Shown: piece after piece, positions 29,530 to 37,637 of the stretch
Numbering within the stretch: the stretch's first letter is position 1
Layout: the number at the start of each line of letters is the position of its first letter
Assembly (NCBI RefSeq): GCF_040218225.1
Contig: NZ_JAVJQO010000008.1
Location: forward strand, 62,001 to 126,000
Origin: Gracilimonas sp.
Lineage (GTDB): Bacteria; Bacteroidota; Rhodothermia; Balneolales; Balneolaceae
Length of the DNA stretch: 64,000 nucleotides
Reading direction: 5' to 3'
Notes under the pieces: model-generated
What the model was told of the DNA's origin: nothing
The model's input: the letters and a program-made list of their open reading frames with translations, nothing else
Databases searched by the model: none
Translations under genes and position numbers: made by a program

Positions 29530-30915
29530 TTATTCTTTATCCCAGGGACCTGTGATAGCGAGCGTCAACCCATCATGCTGAATGTTCATAAACAAAGTAG
29601 AGCCATCGGGAGAGAAAGTAGCTCCGGCCAGTTCAGATTCACTCACTGCATTTCGGCCCAATTTGTATACCTCACCCTTGGGAGTGATTCCCAATAAGTA
29701 ATTATCTCCTCCTCCGTCTTCACAGACAATTAAGTCGCCCCAGGGAGCAACTGTGAGGTTGTCAGCATGTTCGATGATGTTTCCATCATTGGGTTCCACA
29801 AATAACTCCAGCATGCCGGGTTCATCGGCTTCTTTGGAAGTGCCTTCAAAAGCACTGGGTACATATTTCCAGATTTGACCTTTTTTGGATCTGCCCCCAT
29901 TGGTACATGCAAAATAAACGGCGCTGTTTCCATACCACATGCCTTCTCCGCGGGCAAAGCGGGTGGCTCCGGCTTTATGGCCACGAATGCGTAAATCATC
30001 TTCATCAATATCTTCCATGTCTAACCATTCCACGGCCAGGGGTTTATTGGGCTGAACCGTTTGTTGATCCCAGTTTCTGGAGTCGAGCCCGGGCTGATCT
30101 TTAACTACAAGTGCTTGTAGTTTTCCTCCGTCCAGCATTTTTTGAGGCGTGTTTGGTATGAACCGATATAAAAGCCCCTCAGAATCATCCTCAGTGAGAT
30201 AAATTACATTGCTTTTTGGATCTACAGCTACCGCTTCATGATTGAACCGTCCCATATCTTTGATGGGTTTTGCTTCATAAAGATTGGCTTCCGTTGATGC
30301 GGGCACTTCAAATACGTAACCATGATCTTTAGCATAACGGCGATCATCGGCACGTGTAACAATTTCCTCGCAGGTCAGCCAGGTGTCCCAGGGGGTAGGT
30401 CCGCCTGCGCAGTTACGAAGTGTACCGGCAAGACTCAAATACTCATTTTCTACTTCCTGTGTTTTGGTATTGAAAACCAGCGTGGTAGTTCCTCCCTGGG
30501 CGGGATTGTTTTCCAGGCCTGCATCATAAATTTTAGCTGTTTCTGCTTTAGAAGCCAGCTCATAATCCTTGCCGAACGCACTGCCTTCTCCGGATTGGTC
30601 AGGGTTCAGTTCATGATTTCGAATGAGGATGGTTTTGTCCTTTCCTCCCGAAAAAGCAGCCATTCCATCCGGGCGGCCGGGCAGGATAAAGCCATCCTTC
30701 ATAGTAGAACCGGCCCGGGAAATGATCTTGTAAGAAAAGCCTTTGGGGAGATCGAAGATACCATTGGGATCGGGAAGGAGCGGCCCATATAATTCGAGGG
30801 CTTGTTTGGGAATTACTCTTCCACCAGAGAGGTGATTGGTTAAGATTTGGAATCCGGAAAACCCAAGCGTGAAAGCCCCGGCTTGTCGTAAAAACTCCTT
30901 CCTTGAAATCGTCAT
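29530..30915 (-). CDS. PhoX-family (DUF839) alkaline phosphatase
   Basis: 461 residues. The N-terminus SRKEFLRQAGAFTLGFSG is a Tat-like signal, with RK in place of RR. The body has PhoX motifs: LPKGFSYKIISRAGSTMKDG, ILIRNHELN, CAGGPTPWDTWLTCEE, GRFNHEAVAVDPKSNVIYLTEDD, CTNGGRSKKGQIWKY, DNLTVAPWGDLIVCEDGG and GATFSPDGSTLFMNIQHDG. PhoX enzymes hydrolyse phosphomonoesters using iron and calcium in the periplasm or outside the cell. The gene is followed by a TonB receptor and a phytase on the same strand and has its own Pho-box-like repeat upstream. Other DUF839 proteins of unknown role exist, but context favours a phosphatase. Confidence 0.85.
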   Translation of the reverse strand: MTISRKEFLRQAGAFTLGFSGFQILTNHLSGGRVIPKQALELYGPLLPDPNGIFDLPKGFSYKIISRAGSTMKDGFILPGRPDGMAAFSGGKDKTILIRNHELNPDQSGEGSAFGKDYELASKAETAKIYDAGLENNPAQGGTTTLVFNTKTQEVENEYLSLAGTLRNCAGGPTPWDTWLTCEEIVTRADDRRYAKDHGYVFEVPASTEANLYEAKPIKDMGRFNHEAVAVDPKSNVIYLTEDDSEGLLYRFIPNTPQKMLDGGKLQALVVKDQPGLDSRNWDQQTVQPNKPLAVEWLDMEDIDEDDLRIRGHKAGATRFARGEGMWYGNSAVYFACTNGGRSKKGQIWKYVPSAFEGTSKEADEPGMLELFVEPNDGNIIEHADNLTVAPWGDLIVCEDGGGDNYLLGITPKGEVYKLGRNAVSESELAGATFSPDGSTLFMNIQHDGLTLAITGPWDKE

Positions 30916-30975
30916 GCAGCAAAAATTTATTAGTAATTGATTTGCTGACTAAATAAGAAAACGAGAGGAGAATAG

Positions 30976-30993
30976 AGTTAAGGAAGTGTTAAA
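30976..30993 (-). promoter_or_regulatory. Pho-box-like direct repeat upstream of phoX
   Basis: The minus strand reads TTTAACA-CTTC-CTTAACT, two heptamers 11 bp apart, ending about 60 bp before the phoX ATG. It matches the sequence upstream of the TonB receptor at 14 of 18 positions by eye. Confidence 0.55.
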
Positions 30994-31059
30994 TGATCTC
31001 TTGAATGAGTTACGAAATAATATTATCTCTAAAGGATTGAAAATTAGTCAATAAATAAT

Positions 31060-31926
31060 ATGATTTCAGATTGGTTTAAAAGTTTCAGCGGAAATTTACA
31101 TCGAAGAGTAACAAATCCATTTTTAGGGACTTTTTTAGTCTTATTACTTTTAAAGAATTGGAAGGCTATTTATAGTTTATTGACAATTAGTGATGAATTT
31201 ACATTGGACGAAAGGATTCAAGTTGTTGTCTCTTATGTTGAAACAAATACACCTAATGATATCTTTTGGCTTGTAATCTACACTTTTGTAGTCCTAGGTA
31301 TTACTTATGTTCTTATGTGGTTGAGTTCATTTGTAGCAAATTTTTACTCCAAAATAGCTATACCCTTTATTCAGAAACAATTGGATCCACTACAAATTGT
31401 GGATAATAACTTGTTTAGACAGCTAAAAAAGGATTTACTTGAAGCAAATTCAAAAATTGATTCTTTAGAATCTGGAAACATAAAGTATAGAAAGGAAAAT
31501 GAGAATCTGACCAATGAATTAGAATCATCATTAGAGAAAGTCAAAAATTATACAAGTGAGATTAAAGATTTAAGAGAGGAACTCTATAATTTACAAGAGG
31601 ATTACCAATCTGTTATTGAACAGCTAAATGATGCTAGAAAGGCTATTACTGAAATGAATAATAATAGAGATGTGCCATTTAGTTATGATGATTTAGTCCA
31701 TGCTTCTAATGCTCTTGAAAAGAATAAACTAATTGGCCCTTTCTTCTCAATTTATCAAGACAGACGGATACTGAGAGATATATCAAAAATGATTAGGATT
31801 TTGAATAAAGATGGTTTAGATATATTTAAAAAGCTGGAGCTTATAAAATCTGGTGAAGACTTTTTGCACCTAACCAATAAAGCGGAGAGTTTATATCAGT
31901 ATTTATTAGAAGAGAATAAGATATGA
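31060..31926 (+). CDS. AT-rich orphan: two-TM protein with long coiled coil, unknown function
   Basis: 288 residues. Two hydrophobic helices (about 21-31 extending to 45, and 68-95: IFWLVIYTFVVLGITYVLMW) are followed by FIQKQLDPLQIV. A coiled coil runs over about 115-200 (LEANSKIDSLESGNIKYRKENE...), and a helical C-terminal domain of about 85 residues ends the protein. I do not recognise the family. Base composition is markedly more AT-rich than its neighbours (roughly 30% GC by eye), it stands alone, and it ends 10 bp from the 3' end of a tRNA-Val gene. These are signs of possible horizontal acquisition. A membrane-tethered sensor or defence-type protein is conceivable but nothing shows it. 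Confidence 0.7.
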   Translation: MISDWFKSFSGNLHRRVTNPFLGTFLVLLLLKNWKAIYSLLTISDEFTLDERIQVVVSYVETNTPNDIFWLVIYTFVVLGITYVLMWLSSFVANFYSKIAIPFIQKQLDPLQIVDNNLFRQLKKDLLEANSKIDSLESGNIKYRKENENLTNELESSLEKVKNYTSEIKDLREELYNLQEDYQSVIEQLNDARKAITEMNNNRDVPFSYDDLVHASNALEKNKLIGPFFSIYQDRRILRDISKMIRILNKDGLDIFKKLELIKSGEDFLHLTNKAESLYQYLLEENKI

Positions 31927-31935
31927 ACAAAAAAG

Positions 31936-32009
31936 TGCGTCCCACTGGATTCGAACCAGTGACCTCTGCAATGTCAATGCAACGCTCTAACCAACTGAGC
32001 TAGGGACGC
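31936..32009 (-). tRNA. tRNA-Val (anticodon GAC)
   Basis: 74 nt on the minus strand. The acceptor GCGTCCC pairs with GGGACGC; the D-arm is GCTC/GAGC; the anticodon stem is TTGCA/TGCAG with loop TTGACAT, so the anticodon is GAC (Val, reading GTC/GTT). The T-arm is ACTGG-TTCGAAT-CCAGT. The CCA end is not encoded, and a T run directly after position 73 probably serves as terminator. Confidence 0.95.
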
Positions 32010-32034
32010 AATAGAATCAGTAACAAAACGGCTC

Positions 32035-32066
32035 CAAATATAGGGAGCTTTCGGGGAGTAACACAA
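32035..32066 (-). promoter_or_regulatory. Bacteroidetes-type promoter of tRNA-Val
   Basis: On the minus strand a TTG (-33 region) is followed after 21 bases by TATATTTG, an exact TAnnTTTG -7 element. It ends about 25 bases before the mature 5' end of the tRNA. Confidence 0.65.
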
Positions 32067-32139
32067 CGGGGATCTGTGATTAGTTTAATGTTTGTGATAA
32101 GCTGTGATTTTAATTTCCTTTTTAAAATCAACAAAAGTT

Positions 32140-32166
32140 GTCATCCTGAATTTAATTCAGGATCTG
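32140..32166. repeat. Short palindromic repeat, GTCATCC half-element
   Basis: GTCATCCTGAAT-TTA-ATTCAGGATC forms a hairpin with a seven-base perfect stem (CCTGAAT/ATTCAGG). It begins with the same GTCAT as the elements at 19730 and 34764. Confidence 0.5.
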
Positions 32167-32430
32167 AATAGGAGGTGTTGTTGGACAGGACATGAAGATT
32201 CTCCCCTTGTTCGGTTAGGAAATAAGCTAAAACACGTTTCCACATTGAGGTAAAGCAACCAAATTATTCCGGTACACAAGCGATGGGGTTCGCCTTCGCT
32301 AATACCGCGATGCCGTAAACGACTCGCTTGCATACCTGAAGACAACACAGCTAAACTATTGGCTGTGCCAATGTCTGATAAGGAGTCAAAAATCACATCA
32401 TCTGAGTGTACAATTGTATGAACAAACCCG

Positions 32431-32438
32431 TATCTTTG
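32431..32438 (+). promoter_or_regulatory. Candidate -7 element of nusB (TATCTTTG)
   Basis: TATCTTTG matches TAnnTTTG exactly and lies 25 bp before the nusB ATG. The nearest TTG upstream is only 14 bp away, shorter than usual for a -33 element, so the -33 is uncertain. Confidence 0.45.
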
Positions 32439-32463
32439 GCGCTCACTACAATAGTTATTTGGC

Positions 32464-32934
32464 ATGATCAATCGAAGACAAGTACGAGAAACGGTTCTCA
32501 AAGCAATTTACGCACTCCAGCTTGGTAAAGACTCCACTCAGCATGTTGCTGATACCATCATCAAGAAAGCAGAATTCACAAAAGAGAAAGACCTTCGCCG
32601 CTTCGCAGAGAAATTATTTTTTGAAACCATTGATCATGAAGAAGAGCTGGATGAAGTTATTGTCGACCATATCAAAAACTGGGATATTAACCGGCTGGCT
32701 TTAATCGATCGCATGATTCTGAAAATGGCAATCTGCGAGTTTATTTATTTTGAAGAGATTCCCACCAAGGTGAGTATTAATGAGGCCATTGAACTAGCAA
32801 AACGATACTCCACAGCGAAGTCAGGAAGATTTATAAACGGAATTCTGGATGCAGCTTTGAGCGATTTGAATGAAAAAGGACGCATTAATAAAAAAGGACG
32901 CGGACTCATTCAAAAAACGTTGGGAAATAATTAA
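32464..32934 (+). CDS. nusB: Transcription antitermination factor NusB
   Basis: 156 residues, all alpha-helical, with NusB signatures: [16 protein letters not shown] at the N-terminus, [21 protein letters not shown] in the middle, and [19 protein letters not shown] plus [13 protein letters not shown] at the C-terminus. NusB binds boxA RNA with NusE (S10) in ribosomal RNA antitermination. It heads a short run with a metallophosphatase (6 bp gap) and ychF. Confidence 0.95.
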   Translation: MINRRQVRETVLKAIYALQLGKDSTQHVADTIIKKAEFTKEKDLRRFAEKLFFETIDHEEELDEVIVDHIKNWDINRLALIDRMILKMAICEFIYFEEIPTKVSINEAIELAKRYSTAKSGRFINGILDAALSDLNEKGRINKKGRGLIQKTLGNN

Positions 32935-32940
32935 CCGAAA

Positions 32941-33618
32941 ATGGCATCACATCCTGAAATAATAGCAATTGGCGATATCCATGGGTGTGCTGCATCAAAC
33001 GAAGCTTTACTGAAAACACTACATCAGGAATACAATCATGAACCGGTGTATGTATTTCTGGGTGATTATACCGACCGCGGGCCCGATTCAAAAAAAGTGG
33101 TAGAACAGCTTATAGATTTTGAAAAAGATCATGAATGCGTATTTCTGACCGGAAATCATGATCAAATGCTGCTGGATGCGTATGAAAAAGGAGACTGGAA
33201 TCTCTGGCTGAGTAACGGCGGCAATACCACGCTCAGCAATTATGATTCATCTCCGGGCGATTTTAACCTGCCGGAAGAACATTATGAGTTTTTTAAAAGC
33301 ACTGTATTGTATTGGGAGACGGAGAAGTACTTTTTTGTGCACGGTGGAATCTCTCCGGATCTGACCATAGAAGAAAATCTGGATAGCAAGTATGAGCGGG
33401 ATCAATTTATCTGGCAGCGTGATCATGTGTATTCCCGTAAAAATGTATGGGAGAAAACGGTAGTTTTTGGTCATACGCCCGTAAAAGAACCTATAGTAGA
33501 AGAAAATATGCTGGGGATTGACACCGGCTGTGTGTATGCTGAGCGAGGCTATGGTGTTTTAACCGCAGTGGCTTTGCCGGAAATGAAATTTATTCAACAA
33601 GAAAGTCTGGACTTTTAA
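32941..33618 (+). CDS. PPP-type metallophosphatase (ApaH/PrpA-like)
   Basis: 225 residues with the complete PPP metal set: AIGDIHGCAAS, FLGDYTDRGPDSK, LTGNHDQM, FVHGGISPD and VVFGHTPVKEP. The family covers bacterial serine/threonine phosphatases and diadenosine tetraphosphatases; at this length and without an ApaH-specific C-terminus, either substrate class is possible. No signal peptide is present, so it is cytoplasmic. It lies 6 bp after nusB and 18 bp before ychF. Confidence 0.85.
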   Translation: MASHPEIIAIGDIHGCAASNEALLKTLHQEYNHEPVYVFLGDYTDRGPDSKKVVEQLIDFEKDHECVFLTGNHDQMLLDAYEKGDWNLWLSNGGNTTLSNYDSSPGDFNLPEEHYEFFKSTVLYWETEKYFFVHGGISPDLTIEENLDSKYERDQFIWQRDHVYSRKNVWEKTVVFGHTPVKEPIVEENMLGIDTGCVYAERGYGVLTAVALPEMKFIQQESLDF

Positions 33619-33636
33619 AATCTAAATAATCAGTAA

Positions 33637-34731
33637 ATGAGCTTAAGATGTGGAATTGTTGGGCTTCCCAACGTAGGTAAATCAACCTTATTTAACGCGC
33701 TGAGTAACGCCGGAGCAGAATCAGCGAACTTTCCTTTTTGTACGATTGACCCAAATGTGGGGATGGTTCCGGTTCCGGATGAGCGACTTCATGAATTGGC
33801 AGAACTGGCTGAATCCAAGAATGTGCTTCCGGCTACTATCGAGTTTGTGGATATTGCCGGATTGGTAAAGGGTGCTTCCGAAGGAAAAGGGAAGGGTAAT
33901 GCGTTCTTGTCTCACATCCGTGAAGTGGATTTGATTCTGCATGTGGTTCGCTGTTTTGATGATAATGATATCATACACGTAGAAGGAAGCGTGGATCCTG
34001 AACGTGATATTCGCATTATCGAAGAAGAGCTGATTCTTAAAGATCTGGAGTCAGTGGAGAAACGGGTGGAAAAGCTCAAGAAAGAAGCCAAAGGTGGAGA
34101 TAAAGCCAAAGCAGCACAGCTGGCTATTGTACAAAAACTGGCAGATCATCTGGGAGAAGGAAATTCGGCCCGCACTTTTGAAGTATCCAAGGATGAAAGG
34201 GAAGCCTATAAGGATTTATTTCTGCTATCAGACAAACAGGTGCTTTATGCATGTAATGTGGGAGAATCAGATCTGGAAAGCGGTAATGAATATGTAGATA
34301 CGGTAAAAGAAATTGCTTCTGAGCACGACGACGAAACGGTGATGTTTTGTGCTAAAATAGAGGCTGAAATTGCCGAGCTGGACGAAGACGAAAAAGAAAT
34401 GTTCCTCGAAGAACTGGGCGTTCCAAGTGCTGGATTGGATCGGCTGATTAAAGGAGCCTTTAAGGAACTGGGCTTGATTACCTATTTCACAGCCGGCCCC
34501 AAAGAAGCCCGTGCCTGGACTATCAAGAAAGGCACCAAAGCCCCTCAGGCAGCCGGTGTCATTCACACTGATTTTGAGAAAGGATTTATTCGCGCTGAAA
34601 CCATTGCCTTTAAAGATTATCAGGAACTTGGTTCTGAAAAAGCCGCCAGGGAAGCTGGTAAAATGCGTCAGGAAGGGAAGGAGTACGTAGTTCAGGACGG
34701 AGATGTACTGCTCTTCCGTTTTAATGTTTAA
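33637..34731 (+). CDS. ychF: YchF/OLA1 family P-loop ATPase
   Basis: 364 residues, the expected length. Walker A is GLPNVGKST; G2/G3 regions ANFPFCTIDPNVG and DIAGLVKGASEGKGKGNAFL are intact. The G4 motif is N-x-x-E (CNVGESD) rather than NKxD, which explains ATP preference in this family. A coiled-coil insert and C-terminal TGS domain (LITYFTAGPKEARAWTIKKG ... VQDGDVLLFRFNV) follow. YchF associates with ribosomes and stress responses. Third gene of the nusB run. Confidence 0.97.
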   Translation: MSLRCGIVGLPNVGKSTLFNALSNAGAESANFPFCTIDPNVGMVPVPDERLHELAELAESKNVLPATIEFVDIAGLVKGASEGKGKGNAFLSHIREVDLILHVVRCFDDNDIIHVEGSVDPERDIRIIEEELILKDLESVEKRVEKLKKEAKGGDKAKAAQLAIVQKLADHLGEGNSARTFEVSKDEREAYKDLFLLSDKQVLYACNVGESDLESGNEYVDTVKEIASEHDDETVMFCAKIEAEIAELDEDEKEMFLEELGVPSAGLDRLIKGAFKELGLITYFTAGPKEARAWTIKKGTKAPQAAGVIHTDFEKGFIRAETIAFKDYQELGSEKAAREAGKMRQEGKEYVVQDGDVLLFRFNV

Positions 34732-34739
34732 GGGCTGGT

Positions 34740-34897
34740 GAGAGTTGAAAAGGTGATAGGGTTGTCATCTCACGGCGGAGGCCTGAGATCCGGATGTAGT
34801 TTTTAGCAAAACACCTTACCAGCAACCAGATTCCTGCCTTTGCAGGAATGACTAAGTCACAGTTGCTTGGTCTCCAAACATCACCCTTTCAACTCTC
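34740..34897. repeat. 18-bp inverted repeat enclosing a GTCAT element
   Basis: GAGAGTTGAAAAGGTGAT at 34740-34757 is mirrored by ATCACCCTTTCAACTCTC at 34880-34897 (17 of 18 pair). Nested inside is the GTCAT...ATGAC element 34764-34852, related to the copy at 19730. No protein gene lies in this 237-bp gap. Confidence 0.7.
34764..34852. repeat. GTCAT...ATGAC intergenic palindromic repeat, copy 2
   Basis: The element begins GTCATCTCACGGCGGAGGCC and ends ATTCCTGCCTTTGCAGGAATGAC-like. It shares both ends with the element at 19730-19801 but has a different spacer between the two hairpin halves. Confidence 0.65.
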
Positions 34898-34968
34898 AAC
34901 TTTCAACTTTGGTCGGGTTTGGTTTTCTTAGGCATGAAATTTAGTGCTCATAATTGGAGTTAGACCAA

Positions 34969-36501
34969 ATGATAAAGAAAGTTGTTGCCCTGTCCCTTTT
35001 TCTATGTTTAGCCGTTAACCTTTCCGGTAACCAGTTAATACAGGCACAGAACAGAGCAGGTCTGCTCATTAAAAATGGATCTGTGGTAGATGGAACCGGT
35101 GAGAAAGCTTACAAGGCGGATGTTATTATCCGGGGAGATTCTATCGCATATATCGGTCCGGTTGATCAGGATACCCTTCAGGGGATACAAATAATAGATG
35201 CGTCAGGAAAAGTTGTTGCCCCGGGGTTTATAGATATGCATGCTCACGGTAATCCAATCCAAACACCAGAATTTGAAAACTTCCTGTCTATGGGAGTGAC
35301 AACTATTTTGCTCGGCCAGGATGGTTCATCACCAACAAGTGAGCCTCTGGATGATTGGTTTGAAGAGGTAAAGTCAGCTGTGCCGGCTGTAAATGTTGCT
35401 ACATTAGTTGGACATGGCTCGCTTAGAAGATCAGTAGATTTAGGAGAGGATAAAGAAGTATTTGACAGAGAAATCCAGCAAATGAAGCAAAACCTGAAAG
35501 ACGGGTTAGAGGCTGGAGCTTACGGAATGAGTTTAGGATTAGAATACGTGCCCGGGATTTATGCAAAACCCGGTGAACTGTCGGCACTTGCAGAAGTTGT
35601 GGGTGAATATGACGGAATAATAATGAGTCATATGCGAAGTGAAGATGATTCTAAAATTTCTGCTTCTCTGGAAGAATTGGCTTCGTTGGGAAAGTATGCC
35701 CGGGTTCATGCTTCCCATTTTAAGGTAGTGTATGGAAAGGGTACAGATCGGGCTGAAGAAGTTTTAAATCAGATTGCCGCACTCAATAAGGAAGGTATTG
35801 AGTTTACGGCGGACACTTATCCATATGCAGCCAGTTATACGGGGATTGGTATCGTATTTCCAACATGGGCAAAAACAGATAGTGAGTGGAAGGCCATCAT
35901 GAATGAGAATCCAGCACTTCTAAGAGAGTTTCTGGTTTCAAAATTGCAGCAGAGAAATGGACCGGAAGCCATTTTATTTGGCTCAGGGGAATATGCAGGG
36001 AAAACATTGGCAGAGGCTGCACAGTCAGAAGGAATAAGTCCTGTTGACTTACTGCTTCAAATGGGGCCTAATGGTGCTTCAGCGGCTCATTTTGTAATGA
36101 ATGAAGAGCTTCAGGATCGAATTGCGATAGCAAAAGGCGTGATGATCAGTTCGGATGGAAGTCCGGGAATGCGCCATCCAAGAGGGTATGGAAGTTTTGC
36201 CAAAGTGATCCGAAAATATGTTACCGAACAGCAGTCAATGTCGATAGAAGAGGCTGTTTATAAGATGTCGGGGTTATCTGCTGAAACATTAGGAATTACC
36301 GACCGGGGCGTTTTAAAAAAGGGCCATAAAGCAGATATCGTGATATTTGATCCAAATCAGGTAAAGGACAACGCTACGTTTTCATCACCCCATGAACCCG
36401 CTACCGGTTTTGAGTGGGTGATAATGAACGGGCACATTGCTAAATCAGGAAGCGAATTGAGTAGAGAAAGAGCAGGAGTAGTTTTGAGAAATGGCAGCTG
36501 A
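34969..36501 (+). CDS. Secreted N-acyl-D-amino-acid deacylase-like amidohydrolase
   Basis: 510 residues from the ATG at 34969, preceded by GGAG nine bases upstream; an in-frame TTG five codons earlier is less likely. A signal peptide (MIKKVVALSLFLCLAVNLSG...) is followed by an amidohydrolase fold. Visible metal and substrate motifs are KVVAPGFIDMHAHG (HxH), MSLGLEYVPGIYAK, MSHMRSEDD, HASHFKVVYG and SSDGSPGMRHPRGYG; the C-terminus has a GVLKKGHKADIVIFDP return strand. D-aminoacylases remove acyl groups from D-amino acids; export suggests scavenging of D-amino acid-containing peptides or peptidoglycan fragments. A dihydroorotase-like or other subclass III amidohydrolase cannot be excluded. Confidence 0.8.
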   Translation: MIKKVVALSLFLCLAVNLSGNQLIQAQNRAGLLIKNGSVVDGTGEKAYKADVIIRGDSIAYIGPVDQDTLQGIQIIDASGKVVAPGFIDMHAHGNPIQTPEFENFLSMGVTTILLGQDGSSPTSEPLDDWFEEVKSAVPAVNVATLVGHGSLRRSVDLGEDKEVFDREIQQMKQNLKDGLEAGAYGMSLGLEYVPGIYAKPGELSALAEVVGEYDGIIMSHMRSEDDSKISASLEELASLGKYARVHASHFKVVYGKGTDRAEEVLNQIAALNKEGIEFTADTYPYAASYTGIGIVFPTWAKTDSEWKAIMNENPALLREFLVSKLQQRNGPEAILFGSGEYAGKTLAEAAQSEGISPVDLLLQMGPNGASAAHFVMNEELQDRIAIAKGVMISSDGSPGMRHPRGYGSFAKVIRKYVTEQQSMSIEEAVYKMSGLSAETLGITDRGVLKKGHKADIVIFDPNQVKDNATFSSPHEPATGFEWVIMNGHIAKSGSELSRERAGVVLRNGS

Positions 36502-36545
36502 GAATGGAAAGGGAGACTGATGTTTATTCTGTAAACATCATCCTG

Positions 36546-37541
36546 TCAACTCTCAACTTGCTTAAACCCCTCGGTTAATTTCCGGCGTAGCACATCTTTT
36601 GTTTCCTCATCACAGAAAGCCGCATCGATGGCTTGGTGATTTACCCTTAGGAAATGTTCAGTTTGCCAGCCAAAATGCTTGTTTAGCGAAGTATATTCTT
36701 CAATCAGAGAAACATTGGAAATAGTGCGGCCATCTGTATTAATACTCAGGAAGTTTCCACGCTCATAAATTTCATCAACCCGGTGATGAGCGACCGATTT
36801 ATAAATCCCGGTTTGAACATTGCTGGTAGGGCAGACCTCAAGATGAATGTCTTTTTCTTTTAAGAAATTCATAAGCGAATCATCTTCCAGACTCCGAACA
36901 CCGTGACCTATTCTGGAGGGATAGAAATTCTGCAGGACTTCCCGTACACTTTCGGCTCCCCGAGCTTCTCCTGCATGTGCTGTGCAAGGAATATTGTTTT
37001 TGTTGGCGTATTCAAAAGCCTTTATGTGATTGTCTACGGGCAAAGTTTCATCGGCTGCGATGTCAAACCCTGTTACCCTTGAGCCTTTGAATTGCTCGAC
37101 CAGTTTAACTGTCTTCATACTCTCTTCTTCAGAGAAGTGCCGAAGCGTACATAAAATAATTCTGGCCTCGATGCCCGTTTCCTCAATTCCCCTGGCCGTA
37201 GCCTCATCAACTGCCTGAACGACTTCTTCCGGACTTAATCCTTTTTCCAGATGCTGAAGAGGTGCGAAACGAATTTCAGCATAAATGACATTATCTTTTT
37301 GTAGCTGCTGAAACAGATCGAGGGTAACCATCTCCAGCTGTTTTTTGGTTTGCATGATGGCAATGGGTTCATGCGCACACTTCAGGTATTCATCCAGGCT
37401 GGAACAGTTAGCCGGTGCTATGAAATCAGAGTTATATTGGTCACGGGTAATGTCAGGACGTAATTTCTTAACAACATCAAAGCTCAGTGAGCAATCCAGA
37501 TGCAGGTGTAATTCAATTTTTGGCAGCGATGTAAAACTCAT
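36546..37541 (-). CDS. add: Adenosine deaminase
   Basis: 331 residues of the ADA TIM-barrel family. Zinc and catalytic elements are LPKIELHLHLDCSLS (HxH), CTAHAGEARGAES (catalytic Glu), SRIGHGVRS and LEVCPTSNVQTG, then SINTDGRTISN. Two positions differ from the usual pattern: HLDGS reads HLDCS and the TDD pair reads TDG, so the second Asp is a Gly. The first Asp, the zinc ligand, is kept. It deaminates adenosine or a related purine in the cytoplasm; altered residues might shift specificity. Divergent from polA, with 96 bp between. Confidence 0.85.
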   Translation of the reverse strand: MSFTSLPKIELHLHLDCSLSFDVVKKLRPDITRDQYNSDFIAPANCSSLDEYLKCAHEPIAIMQTKKQLEMVTLDLFQQLQKDNVIYAEIRFAPLQHLEKGLSPEEVVQAVDEATARGIEETGIEARIILCTLRHFSEEESMKTVKLVEQFKGSRVTGFDIAADETLPVDNHIKAFEYANKNNIPCTAHAGEARGAESVREVLQNFYPSRIGHGVRSLEDDSLMNFLKEKDIHLEVCPTSNVQTGIYKSVAHHRVDEIYERGNFLSINTDGRTISNVSLIEEYTSLNKHFGWQTEHFLRVNHQAIDAAFCDEETKDVLRRKLTEGFKQVES

Positions 37542-37637
37542 TCAACCTCAGGTATTAACAGCAATCAATATTCGTAATTAGAATTAAAAAAAATTAGTTT
37601 CCAAGCTCATTGTTAAAGTTCAAAATAAACAGATTCA

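Larger units (their letters stand above)
32010..32463. other. Intergenic gap between tRNA-Val and nusB
   Basis: No protein gene is convincing here. The gap holds the tRNA promoter (32035-32066), a GTCATCCTGAAT...ATTCAGGATC hairpin repeat (32140-32166), a strongly structured segment at about 32271-32367 (see findings), and a -7 type element in front of nusB at 32431-32438. Confidence 0.6.

Noticed and set aside
30322-30792. 156-codon plus-strand ORF
   Set aside because: Antisense shadow of phoX, whose motifs are conserved along the whole span.
31936-32009. tRNA read as tRNA-Asp
   Set aside because: The loop TTGACAT gives anticodon GAC (Val); Asp would require GTC.
32157-32501. 114-codon minus-strand ORF in the tRNA-nusB gap
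   Set aside because: It begins inside nusB, crosses the structured hairpins and the repeat, and has no protein-like pattern.
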